From Planctomycetota bacterium (GTDB lineage Bacteria > Planctomycetota > B15-G4), in the NCBI GenBank assembly GCA_020638905.1, contig JACKHP010000005.1:62001-126000 (forward strand): a DNA stretch of 64,000 bases, written 5' to 3'. The translations under genes were made by a program, and so were the position numbers. Below are positions 48,018-55,805 of this stretch, one piece after another. The notes under the pieces were generated by a model, which was given only the letters and a program-made list of their open reading frames with translations, did no database searches and was not told the origin of the DNA. The stretch's first letter is position 1; each line of letters opens with the position of its first letter.

Positions 48018-48494
48018 ATGACCTCGCACGACGGCGCCATCTCCCGTCGCCTCGCGCGCGTGCGCGCGGGCGACGATCCCGAGTTCCTGCTCGACCTGCC
48101 TTCGGGCGTGGCGATCCTGGGCAAGTTCCAGCCGCCGCCGCTCAGGGGCTGCTGCATGCTGCTGCCCGACCCGGTGGTCGCGTCGCCCAACGACCTGTCG
48201 CACGCGGCGCGCGCGGCGTTCTTCTCCGACCTCGTGCTGCTGGGCGACGCGGTGCTCGGGGTCACGGGCGCCGAGCGCATCAACTACCTCGTGCTCTGCA
48301 ATCAGGTGCCCGAGCTGCACGGACACGTCGTCCCGCGTTTCGAGCGCGAAGACCCCGTCAAGCGGCTGCAGGGACCGTACGAGGCCTACGACTTCGGCTC
48401 CGCGCCGGTGGCCGACGCGCGGGGTGCCGAGCGCGAGCTGCACCGCCGGCTGCGCGACGTGCTCGCGCGGCTGCTGCGCGCCCGCGACGGCTGA
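48018..48494 (+). CDS. HIT-like (histidine triad) family protein, 158 aa
   Basis: INYLVLCNQVPELHGHVVPR resembles the end of a HIT domain (HxHxH), with the first His replaced by Glu and the two following His retained. The segment LPSGVAILGKFQPPPLRG and the preceding helices fit the compact HIT fold. HIT proteins hydrolyse or transfer nucleoside monophosphates. Because the motif is incomplete, activity is uncertain. An in-frame ATG at 48006 is an alternative start. No operon partner overlaps. Confidence 0.6.
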   Translation: MTSHDGAISRRLARVRAGDDPEFLLDLPSGVAILGKFQPPPLRGCCMLLPDPVVASPNDLSHAARAAFFSDLVLLGDAVLGVTGAERINYLVLCNQVPELHGHVVPRFEREDPVKRLQGPYEAYDFGSAPVADARGAERELHRRLRDVLARLLRARDG

Positions 48495-48640
48495 CGCGCC
48501 GCGCGCCGCTCGCCGTGACCGGGATCGCCTGCGGTTCGGCGTCGGGGCCGACCGAGGGCTGGCGACGAGCCTCACCGCTGGATTCGACCCGGGGCCGAGC
48601 GTGATGATCCCTGGCCCCACCTCCCGGAGCATCTGCCCCC

Positions 48641-49075
48641 ATGTCCGACGCCCGCACCCCCGGCTACCACGACGCCGACCTCGTCCTGCGCTTCTACGAG
48701 ATGCGCCGCGAGGAGGTCATGCGCAAGTCGCGCGACACGATCAGCTTCCGTTTCTGGCCCAAGACCTTCGCCGACATCGCGACCGTGGCCGACCTCGGCC
48801 ATCCCGACAACGCCGCCTGGCGCCAGGTCGGCAGCTACTGGGAGATGGTCTTCGGCTTCGGACGCCGCGGCATCGTCGAGCCCGAGTTCCTGGTCGAGAA
48901 CAGCGGCGAAGGCATCCTGCTGTGGATGAAGCTGCGCGCGTTCGTGGGCGAGCTGCGCAAGACGAACCCGGCCGCGCTGCAGAACCTCGAATGGGCGGCG
49001 ACGCAGACCGCCACCGGACGCCAGAAGGTCGCGTCGTTCGAGGCGCGCTACGGCGACAAGTTCGTCAAGCCGTAG
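48641..49075 (+). CDS. Hypothetical protein, 144 aa
   Basis: The family is not recognised. The protein is soluble and mixed helical, rich in Trp and Phe: LVLRFYEMRREEVMRKSR, ISFRFWPKTFADIATVADLG and SYWEMVFGFGRRGIVEPEFL. This aromatic pattern suggests a folded, conserved domain, not a spurious frame. There is no signal peptide, metal motif or membrane segment. It stands alone between the HIT-like gene and a convergent amidohydrolase gene. Confidence 0.6.
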   Translation: MSDARTPGYHDADLVLRFYEMRREEVMRKSRDTISFRFWPKTFADIATVADLGHPDNAAWRQVGSYWEMVFGFGRRGIVEPEFLVENSGEGILLWMKLRAFVGELRKTNPAALQNLEWAATQTATGRQKVASFEARYGDKFVKP

Positions 49076-49123
49076 GCGGGACCCGCGGCGCGCGGCGGCG
49101 CCCGCTCCGGCCGCCGGCTTCGC

Positions 49124-50917
49124 TCACTCCGCGGGACGCAGCAGCTCGCGCGCCTGCAAGCGTCCCGCGCGCATGACGTGCGTGAGGCTGCGCAGGTTCG
49201 CGACGTCGACCAGCGGATCGCGCGCGAGCACGACGAGGTCGGCCACGGCGCCGGGCACGATCCGTCCGAGGTCGTCGCCGCGGCGCATGGCCTTCGCGGC
49301 GTCGCGCGTCGCGGCCAGCAGCACCGCCTCTTGGCTCATGCCCGCGGCGGCCATGGCCTCGAGCTCGACGAAGGCCGAGGGACCGTGCAGCGTGAGCGGG
49401 TTGCCGGCGTCGGTGCCGAACACCACGGGGATGCCCGCGGCGACGACCGCGCGCAGGTTTTCGTCCATCTGCTCGAGCGACTGTGCCTGGCGCGCGTCGA
49501 CGCTCCCGGCCCACGCCTCCTCGGGCACGCGACCGGGCAGCCCGGGAGTGCGCAGCACGCGCTCGCGCACGCCCGCGTCGACCCAGCCCAGGCCGTCACG
49601 CACCGACTCGGGCACCACGCCCTTGGCCAGCCAACCGTAGCCGGCGATCACGGTCAGCGTCGGGCAGTAGAAGGTGCCCGCCGCGCGACACGCCTCGAGG
49701 AACTCCTCGTCGACGGGGACGTCGACGACGCTGTGCACGAGCAGGTGCGCACCGGCCTCGACGGCGACCTTGGCCTCGGCCAGGCCGGTGGCGTGCACGA
49801 TGAGCGGCAGTCCCTGCCTGTGCGCCTCGTCGCCCGCGGCGAGCACGAGCGGACGCGCCGCCTCGACGTCGCCGGGCGCGCGCACGATGAACCAGACCTT
49901 GATCGCGTCGCTGCCCGCCGCGGCGTGCGAACGCACCGTGGCACGCACGCCCTCCTCGCTCTCCATGAGCACGAATTGGGCGCGGTCGGGGAGCATGACC
50001 TCCTCGGGCACCCAGGTCGTGAGCAGCGCGCCGGCGGCCGCGACGTGCGGAGCGTCCGGCGAGAGCTCGGTGCGCGCGCCCATGCGCCGCGTCCACGGGA
50101 AGCCGCCCACGTCGAAGACCGCGGTGACGCCGCACGCGAGGAAGGCGCGGTGGAAGCGCTCGGGGTGCGCCTCGTTCTCGGCCATCACGCGCTCGTACGG
50201 GAACTCGGCGCGCACGTCGGCCGCGTCGGGACGTCCGTCGACCCAGCCGGTCTGCGAGTAGTGCACGTGCGTGTCGATCAGTCCCGGGACGACGAAGCGT
50301 CCGCCGAGGTCGACCACGTCGACGCCCGCGGGGACCTCGACCGCGTCGCGCGGGCCGACGGCGGCGATGCGCCCGTCGCGCACGACGATCACGGCGTCGC
50401 GCAGCGCGGGCGCGCCGGTGCCGTCCCAGAGCGTGGCGCCGACGAGCGCGACGGGCGGCGCCGGCGTGCCGTCCGGCGCGGGGAACGCGGTGCTCACCGC
50501 GATGCGCCAGCCGTCGTCGGTGGCGACGAAGAGGCGCTCGCTCAGCCCGTCCTGGGCGGGATCGCCGGCCGCGAAGATCGCGCGGTAGCGGTACGTCCCG
50601 TAGACGACGCCGTCGCGCACCCACGCGAGCTGCAGGTCGCGCGCGTCGAGCGAGTGCGGCCACTCGTCGCTGCCGCTCGCGGGCGTGCCCGCCGAGAGGT
50701 CGTCCCAGCCGAAGAGCATGCCGAGCGGACCGGTGCGCACGAGGCTCTCGGCGTGCAGGTAGCAGGCGAGGTACGCCTCGCGATCGCGCCGCTGGATGGC
50801 CTCGAGGTTGCGCTCGAAGAGGGCCCGCGCGGCGGCGAGGTCGTCGGCCTCCGAGACGGCGAGCGCTGGCATTGTCGCGGGGAGGAGCGCGAAGACGAGA
50901 GCGAGCGCGACGAGCAT
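49124..50917 (-). CDS. Secreted amidohydrolase with N-terminal SnoaL/NTF2-like domain
   Basis: The protein is 597 residues. A signal peptide (MLVALALVFALLPATMPALA) precedes an NTF2/SnoaL-like domain (residues 28-130; ARALFERNLEAIQRRDREAY and GDPAQDGLSERLF). From residue 140 an imidazolonepropionase-type amidohydrolase follows, with GLIDTHVHYSQTGW (metal HxH), KVWF carrying the bridging Lys position, LIVHATGLAEAKVA, LLVHSVVD, VVFGTDAGNP and LGRIVPGAVADLVVLARDPL. Exported amidohydrolases of this class often cleave cyclic amides or peptides. The NTF2-like fusion may aid substrate binding or dimerisation. ATG 50917 begins the signal peptide. Confidence 0.82.
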   Translation of the reverse strand: MLVALALVFALLPATMPALAVSEADDLAAARALFERNLEAIQRRDREAYLACYLHAESLVRTGPLGMLFGWDDLSAGTPASGSDEWPHSLDARDLQLAWVRDGVVYGTYRYRAIFAAGDPAQDGLSERLFVATDDGWRIAVSTAFPAPDGTPAPPVALVGATLWDGTGAPALRDAVIVVRDGRIAAVGPRDAVEVPAGVDVVDLGGRFVVPGLIDTHVHYSQTGWVDGRPDAADVRAEFPYERVMAENEAHPERFHRAFLACGVTAVFDVGGFPWTRRMGARTELSPDAPHVAAAGALLTTWVPEEVMLPDRAQFVLMESEEGVRATVRSHAAAGSDAIKVWFIVRAPGDVEAARPLVLAAGDEAHRQGLPLIVHATGLAEAKVAVEAGAHLLVHSVVDVPVDEEFLEACRAAGTFYCPTLTVIAGYGWLAKGVVPESVRDGLGWVDAGVRERVLRTPGLPGRVPEEAWAGSVDARQAQSLEQMDENLRAVVAAGIPVVFGTDAGNPLTLHGPSAFVELEAMAAAGMSQEAVLLAATRDAAKAMRRGDDLGRIVPGAVADLVVLARDPLVDVANLRSLTHVMRAGRLQARELLRPAE

Positions 50918-51006
50918 GCGGGAGGATCCTGGACGGGAGAGCGAGGCGAGCGACGGCGAGCGTAACGGCGGGCGGCGCGAGGCGCACGACCCATCCGCGC
51001 CGCGCC

Positions 51007-51444
51007 CTACTCGGGCGGAAGCTCGAGCATGCGGTGGCCGGCGTCGCGCAGCCGACCGTCGCGCACGAGTTCGGCCCACACGTCGCGCGGGTACGAGTCG
51101 GGCGGCTCGATGCTCACGATGCCCGAGCGCTCGCCCTTGCTGAACGCGCCGCCGATGCGCGACTCCTCGTCGAGCCGCACGAGTTTCAGCCGCTTGCGGA
51201 AGGCCTTGAGCGCGCGCTTGAGCACGCCGCGGTCGTGCTCCGTGCGCAGGACCGTGCCCTTCTCCCAGGCGGAGATCAGCGCGGCGAGCGCCGCGGCGTC
51301 GCGCGCCTCGACGACGGCGAGCAGTTCGCCCCGGGACTCCTCGGCGGCGTCGAGCGCGGCGCGGGCCGCGGCCCACTCGGAGGACGAACCGTCCGCCAGG
51401 GGCCGCAGCAGGGTGACCAGCAGATGGGTGGCGGGATCGAACAT
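51007..51444 (-). CDS. Hypothetical protein, 145 aa
   Basis: The first half is helical (WAAARAALDAAEESRGELLA, WEKGTVLRTEHDRGVLKRAL) and leads to a basic stretch AFRKRLKLVRLDEESRIGG. A C-terminal SGIVSIEPPDSYPRDVWAEL carries conserved-looking Pro and Trp. No family is named. ATG 51444 lies seven bases after TAGGAT (51452-51457, minus strand), which suggests a leaderless mRNA. It lies between an amidohydrolase and a phosphodiesterase gene on the same strand but is not overlapped with either. Confidence 0.55.
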   Translation of the reverse strand: MFDPATHLLVTLLRPLADGSSSEWAAARAALDAAEESRGELLAVVEARDAAALAALISAWEKGTVLRTEHDRGVLKRALKAFRKRLKLVRLDEESRIGGAFSKGERSGIVSIEPPDSYPRDVWAELVRDGRLRDAGHRMLELPPE

Positions 51445-51487
51445 GGCGCAGATCCTAGCAGCCGGCCGACGGTCCGGGCGCAGGGGA

Positions 51488-52261
51488 TCAGCCGGGCGGC
51501 GGGGCGGACCTTCCGGCGAGGGCCGCCCGCAGCGCGGGGGCGTCGTCGGTGAAGAACGCCGCGCAGCCCAGGTCGGCCAGGCGCAAAGCGGTCGCGCCGT
51601 CGTTCACCGTGTAGACCCACAGCGGGACGTCGGGCGACGCGGCCCGCCAGGCGTCCACGACCGACGCGTCGAGGAGCGCCTGGTCGCACACGAGGGCGGC
51701 GCATCCCAGCGCGGCGCAGGTGCGCGCGGCGGACACGTCGGCGCGCTCGACGACGAGGGCGCGCGGCAGGGACGGCGCCAGTTCGCGCACGCGCGCGAGC
51801 GCCGCCGCGCAATCGGAGGAGACCCACGGGACGGCGCCGTCCGGCGCGGCGAAGTGACGCGTGATGCACGCGACGACCGCTTCGGCACTCTCGCGCGCAT
51901 CCTCGTCGTCGGTCTTGATCTCGACGTCGATGTGCAGCCCGCGCGCACGGACGAGTCCGAGGCACGCGTCGAGCGTCGGCACGTGCTCCTCGGGGAAGCG
52001 GCCGCCCTCGCGGCGGTCGGCCGAGAGTGCCACGACCCGCGCGAGGTCGAGGTCGCGCACGCGGCCGCTCCCCGACGTCGTGCGTTCGAGCGTGTCGTCG
52101 TGGACGAGCACGAGTCCGCCGTCGCGCGTGAGGCGCACGTCGATCTCGACCCACGTCAGTCCGAGGTCGGCCGCCGCGGCGAGCGCGCCGAGCGTGTTCT
52201 CGGGACGCACCCGCGGCGCCCCGCGATGACCGATGAGCAGCGGACGTGGATGGGCGTGCAT
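51488..52261 (-). CDS. Glycerophosphodiester phosphodiesterase
   Basis: The protein is 257 residues. LLIGHRGAPRVRPENTLGAL is the family signature with the catalytic His and the PENT metal Glu. EIDVRLTRDGGLVLVHDDTL carries the metal-binding Glu and Asp and the second catalytic His, and DVEIKTDD and VYTVNDGAT continue the barrel. It hydrolyses glycerophosphodiesters to glycerol 3-phosphate and an alcohol, which glpD (8 kb away) could consume. There is no signal peptide, so it is probably cytoplasmic (UgpQ-like). Confidence 0.92.
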   Translation of the reverse strand: MHAHPRPLLIGHRGAPRVRPENTLGALAAAADLGLTWVEIDVRLTRDGGLVLVHDDTLERTTSGSGRVRDLDLARVVALSADRREGGRFPEEHVPTLDACLGLVRARGLHIDVEIKTDDEDARESAEAVVACITRHFAAPDGAVPWVSSDCAAALARVRELAPSLPRALVVERADVSAARTCAALGCAALVCDQALLDASVVDAWRAASPDVPLWVYTVNDGATALRLADLGCAAFFTDDAPALRAALAGRSAPPPG

Positions 52262-52341
52262 GGTGTCGACCCCGGGGAGCCGCTGGATCTCCGGCGTCGG
52301 AGGGACCGTCCCGCCGATCGGCCGGACGCGCGGCCGGGACC

Positions 52342-52749
52342 TCAGCTCAAGGGACTCAGGCCGTTCACGTACGAGTCGCTGGCGGGATAGGCCGTGAACA
52401 CGATCGGCTGGCCCTTCTTGGCGCCGGACGAGGCCAGGCCGAGCACGACGACGCACTGGGTGCAGTCCTTGGCGCCGTCCTTGCCGACGATGGTCGGCGC
52501 GAAGTCGCGCACCACGAGGCAGCGCGAACTGTCGCCGGCCTGGTAGAGCAGCCGCTTGGTGGCCGAGCCGCACGTGTCGTAGACCGTCTTCGCGGCCACG
52601 GCGGCGGCCTGGGTGAAGACCGACTTCCCCGCGGGCGCGGCGCCGGACTTGTCGGGCAGGTGCCCTCCCGCGATGTGGGACCAGTCGGCCATGATGTCGG
52701 CCACCTTCACGTTGCTGCACCACTTCTCGGCGTCCGACTTGCTGACCAT
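52342..52749 (-). CDS. Small RNase-toxin-like protein (GGH...TAYP), 135 aa
   Basis: Residues 27-30 (AGGH), a KSVFT segment (42-46), a middle helix, RCLVVRDF (76-83), VVVLGLASS and a final FTAYP (118-122) appear in the order seen in bacterial CdiA-type RNase A-like or BECR-fold toxin domains. In those, a GGH His and a C-terminal TAYP strand are conserved. Five Cys residues are unusual for such a domain. There is no delivery domain, signal peptide or adjacent immunity candidate. ATG 52749 was chosen because a TATCCT -10 element (52794-52799) lies just upstream. A phage or house enzyme cannot be excluded. Confidence 0.5.
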   Translation of the reverse strand: MVSKSDAEKWCSNVKVADIMADWSHIAGGHLPDKSGAAPAGKSVFTQAAAVAAKTVYDTCGSATKRLLYQAGDSSRCLVVRDFAPTIVGKDGAKDCTQCVVVLGLASSGAKKGQPIVFTAYPASDSYVNGLSPLS

Positions 52750-52881
52750 CGCGGCGATCTCGAGGGAGTGCGGGTTCCTGCCGGGTGCGGCGCAGGATAA
52801 CAGGTGGCCCGGGAAGTCCATCCCAGGCCTGCTGCCGGACGCCGCCCGGCAGCCCGCGGCCCTCGCCCGCATCGACCCCGG

Positions 52882-54765
52882 CTAGACCGGCAGCCCCAGC
52901 GAGCGCATGAGGTCGAGGGCGTTGCCGCGCTGCACGACGCCCTCGCGCATGCGGTAGTCGAAGCTCATCCGGTCGCCTTCGACCTGGTCCTCGAAGTGCG
53001 CGTTGCGGGCGGTCGCACCGATCTCGTCGACGATGCGCGCGAGCGCCAGGTCGTGGGTCGTCACGAGCAGCAGCGCGCCGCGCGCGAGCAGCCCGAGGAC
53101 GACGCCGCGCGCACCGGCGAAGCGGTCGCTGCTGTTCGTCCCGTGCAGGATCTCGTCGAGCAGCACGAGCAGCGGCGGGCCCGCGTCGGCCAGCGCGACG
53201 ATGTCGCGCAGCCGCGAGATCTCGGCGTAGAAGTGCGACGCGCCGGCGAGCAAGTCGTCCTCGATGCGCATCGAGGTGCCGAGCTGGAGCGGAGAGAGAC
53301 GCGCCGACGCCGCCCGGACCGGCGCACCGGCCTGGGCCGTCGCCACGGCCAGTCCCACCGCGCGCAGCAGCGTGCTCTTGCCGGACATGTTCGAACCGCT
53401 GATCACGATCAGCCGGCACGCGGCGTCGAGCCGCAGGTCGTTGCGCACGCAGCGGTCGGCCGGCAGCAGCGGGTGTCCCACGCCGGACAGCTCGAGCACG
53501 GGACCGGCGGCGCCGTCGACGAACTCGGGCCAGACGTGGTCGGGGTGCTCGCTCGCGTGCTGCGCGAGCGCGGCCAGCGCCTCGACCTCGCCCGCGACGA
53601 CGAGCCAGCGCGGAACGTCCGTGCCCAGACGCGCGCGCCAGCGCTCGACGGCGGCCGCCGCGTGGATCGGGAGCTGCAGCAGGAAGGCGAGGCCCGCGTA
53701 GACCGAGCCGCGGCGCGCGTTCACGAGCCGCTCGGCCAGCCGGTCGAGCCGGCGCACCGCGGCGGACGGCTCGCCCAGCGGGCCGCGCAGGTCGCCGCGC
53801 AGAGCGACGAGGCGCGGGGAGCGGAACGTCCGGCGCTCGATCGACGCGAGCATGCCGGCGAAGGCGTCGAGCGCGCCCGCGGCCTGCTCGGCCCCGCGCG
53901 TCACGTCCCCCAACCGCCGCTGGACGACCGCGTGGAACCCCGCCTCGGCCACGACGACGAGCACGAGCGGTCCCGCGCCGAGGCCCCCGAAGGCCCAGCC
54001 CCACGCGGCGGTCAGCGCGAGCGCGCCGAGCAGCGTCGCGGTCACGCGCTCCCAGGCGCGCAGCCGCACCGGCGGCGCGGTGGCCCAGGCGGCCAGCGCG
54101 ACGTCGTCGAAGCCTTCCGCGGCATGGGCGTCGAGCCGCGCGAACTCCTCGCGCAGGTCGAGGTCGGGGACGAGCTCGCGCACCGCCTCCTGGCGCGCGC
54201 GCAGCACGTCGGGGGGCGACGCCGCGGCCAGCCAGCGTGCGAGGGTGCGCGCGCCGAGGTCGGTGCGCGTCGTGTCCACGAGCTGGAAGAGCGAGCCCCT
54301 GCCGAACAGGTCGAGGTCGCGCGCGTGCTGCGGGAGCGCACCGAGCAGGTCGAGGCCGTCGCGACCGTCGTCCGTCCAGCGGCCGTCGAGCCGGCGCAGC
54401 GTGCGCTCGTGGAACGCGACGGCGCGGCGCGCGTCCGCGAGCGCCTCGCGGGCGCGTTCGTGCCGCAGCACGAGCAGCGCGAAGGCCGCGGCCGGGAGCG
54501 CGGCCAGCCAGCCCCAGGCCGGATGGCTGCGGAAGAGCCAGACGATCGTCGGCAGCCCGAGCAGCGCGAGCGCGAGGCGCGCCGTCCCCAGCCGGCGCAC
54601 GAGCCGCTCGGCGGACGCCTGCCGCGGACGCCACGTCCCGAGGCGGCGCGCCGCCTCGACGCGCGCCGCGCGCGACGGCAGGGTGCACGACGGCGCGAGC
54701 GCATCGGCACCGGGCGCGTCACCCACCGCGGGATCGTCGCCCGGCGGGTGCGCCCCGGCGCTCAT
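52882..54765 (-). CDS. Membrane-associated MutS-family ATPase
   Basis: The protein is 627 residues. The C-terminal third is a MutS domain V ATPase: Walker A GSNMSGKSTLL, Walker B LLVLLDEILHGTNS, and TTHDLALARI with the conserved His. The N-terminus has two hydrophobic segments (about residues 55-95). A second hydrophobic pair lies near residue 255-290, inside the region that forms the lever/clamp in MutS. Mismatch-binding domain I is absent. This is a known but uncharacterised MutS-like group, and function in mismatch repair is doubtful. Its start lies nine bases downstream of korB. Confidence 0.82.
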   Translation of the reverse strand: MSAGAHPPGDDPAVGDAPGADALAPSCTLPSRAARVEAARRLGTWRPRQASAERLVRRLGTARLALALLGLPTIVWLFRSHPAWGWLAALPAAAFALLVLRHERAREALADARRAVAFHERTLRRLDGRWTDDGRDGLDLLGALPQHARDLDLFGRGSLFQLVDTTRTDLGARTLARWLAAASPPDVLRARQEAVRELVPDLDLREEFARLDAHAAEGFDDVALAAWATAPPVRLRAWERVTATLLGALALTAAWGWAFGGLGAGPLVLVVVAEAGFHAVVQRRLGDVTRGAEQAAGALDAFAGMLASIERRTFRSPRLVALRGDLRGPLGEPSAAVRRLDRLAERLVNARRGSVYAGLAFLLQLPIHAAAAVERWRARLGTDVPRWLVVAGEVEALAALAQHASEHPDHVWPEFVDGAAGPVLELSGVGHPLLPADRCVRNDLRLDAACRLIVISGSNMSGKSTLLRAVGLAVATAQAGAPVRAASARLSPLQLGTSMRIEDDLLAGASHFYAEISRLRDIVALADAGPPLLVLLDEILHGTNSSDRFAGARGVVLGLLARGALLLVTTHDLALARIVDEIGATARNAHFEDQVEGDRMSFDYRMREGVVQRGNALDLMRSLGLPV

Positions 54766-54773
54766 CCCCGACC

Positions 54774-55805
54774 TCAGGTGTAGGCCTGCAGGATGCCGTC
54801 GAAGGCCTGGCGTCCGGGACGCAGCTCGCTCTCGTCGAGCAGCGAGAGCGGCTTGTCGCCGAGGTGCAGCACCTCGTGCAAAGGCTCGCTCTTGGGGTTG
54901 TAGTAGATCAGGCCGGTGTAGACGTGACCCTTGTCGAGCCGATCGCGTTCGAGCACGCGCCGCGCCGCCTGGATGTCGGTCGGGTCGTGGATCGATTCGT
55001 CGAGCGCCGAGAGGCTGATGTAGCTGCCGTCGGGCATGTCGACGCGCAGCGTCTTGCCCGGGATCTGGTCGACCGACTGCGCCTCGTACTCGGGGACGAA
55101 GCCGACCTCGTGCAGCTTGAGGTTGTGCTCGCGCAGCCAGTCGAAGCCGCGCGGCGAGTCGGACAGGTTGTTGAACGTCACGCACGGGCTGATGCAGTCG
55201 ATGAGCGCGAAGCCCTCGTGCTGGATCGCCGCGCGGATGAGCGCCACCATCTGCTTGGCGTCGCCCGAGAAGCTGCGTGCCACGAAGCCGCAGCCCAGCT
55301 CGACCGCCACGGCGCACAGGTCGATCTCGGCGAACTCGTTGACGTCGCCGCCCTTCTTCCTGACGCCCTTCTCGCTCGTGGCCGAGAACTGGCCCTTGGT
55401 CAGGCCGTACACGCCGTTGTTCTCGACGATGTAGACCATGTCGGTGTTGCGACGCACGGCGTGGCAGAACTGGCCCATGCCGATCGAGGCGGTGTCGCCG
55501 TCGCCCGAGACGCCGAGGGTCACGAGGTGCCGGTTGGCGCAGTTCGCGCCCGTGGCCACCGAGGGCATGCGCCCGTGCACCGAGTTGATGCCGTAGCCCT
55601 GGGCGATGAAGTACGCCGGCGTCTTGCTCGAGCAGCCGATGCCCGAGGTCTTGACCACGTTGAACGGGTCGACGCCCGAGTGGAAGGCCGCCTCGATGAT
55701 CTCACGCGTGATCTGATCGTGCCCGCAGCCGAGGCACAGGGTCGACTTGGCTCCCGCGTAGTCCTTCTTGGCGAGCCCGAGGGCGTTGGAGTCTGCTTCA
55801 GACAT
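54774..55805 (-). CDS. korB: 2-oxoglutarate:ferredoxin oxidoreductase, beta subunit
   Basis: The protein is 343 residues. STLCLGCGHDQI provides cluster Cys ligands, SGIGCSSKTP another, and SGDGDTASIGMGQFCHAVRR with ENNGVYGLTKGQ is the thiamine diphosphate/Mg site. C-terminal SLLDESELRPGR is typical of KorB. With KorA it decarboxylates 2-oxoglutarate to succinyl-CoA while reducing ferredoxin, replacing or complementing the NAD-linked dehydrogenase. It overlaps korA by eight bases. Other 2-oxoacids are possible substrates, but the sequence pattern favours 2-oxoglutarate. Confidence 0.92.
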   Translation of the reverse strand: MSEADSNALGLAKKDYAGAKSTLCLGCGHDQITREIIEAAFHSGVDPFNVVKTSGIGCSSKTPAYFIAQGYGINSVHGRMPSVATGANCANRHLVTLGVSGDGDTASIGMGQFCHAVRRNTDMVYIVENNGVYGLTKGQFSATSEKGVRKKGGDVNEFAEIDLCAVAVELGCGFVARSFSGDAKQMVALIRAAIQHEGFALIDCISPCVTFNNLSDSPRGFDWLREHNLKLHEVGFVPEYEAQSVDQIPGKTLRVDMPDGSYISLSALDESIHDPTDIQAARRVLERDRLDKGHVYTGLIYYNPKSEPLHEVLHLGDKPLSLLDESELRPGRQAFDGILQAYT

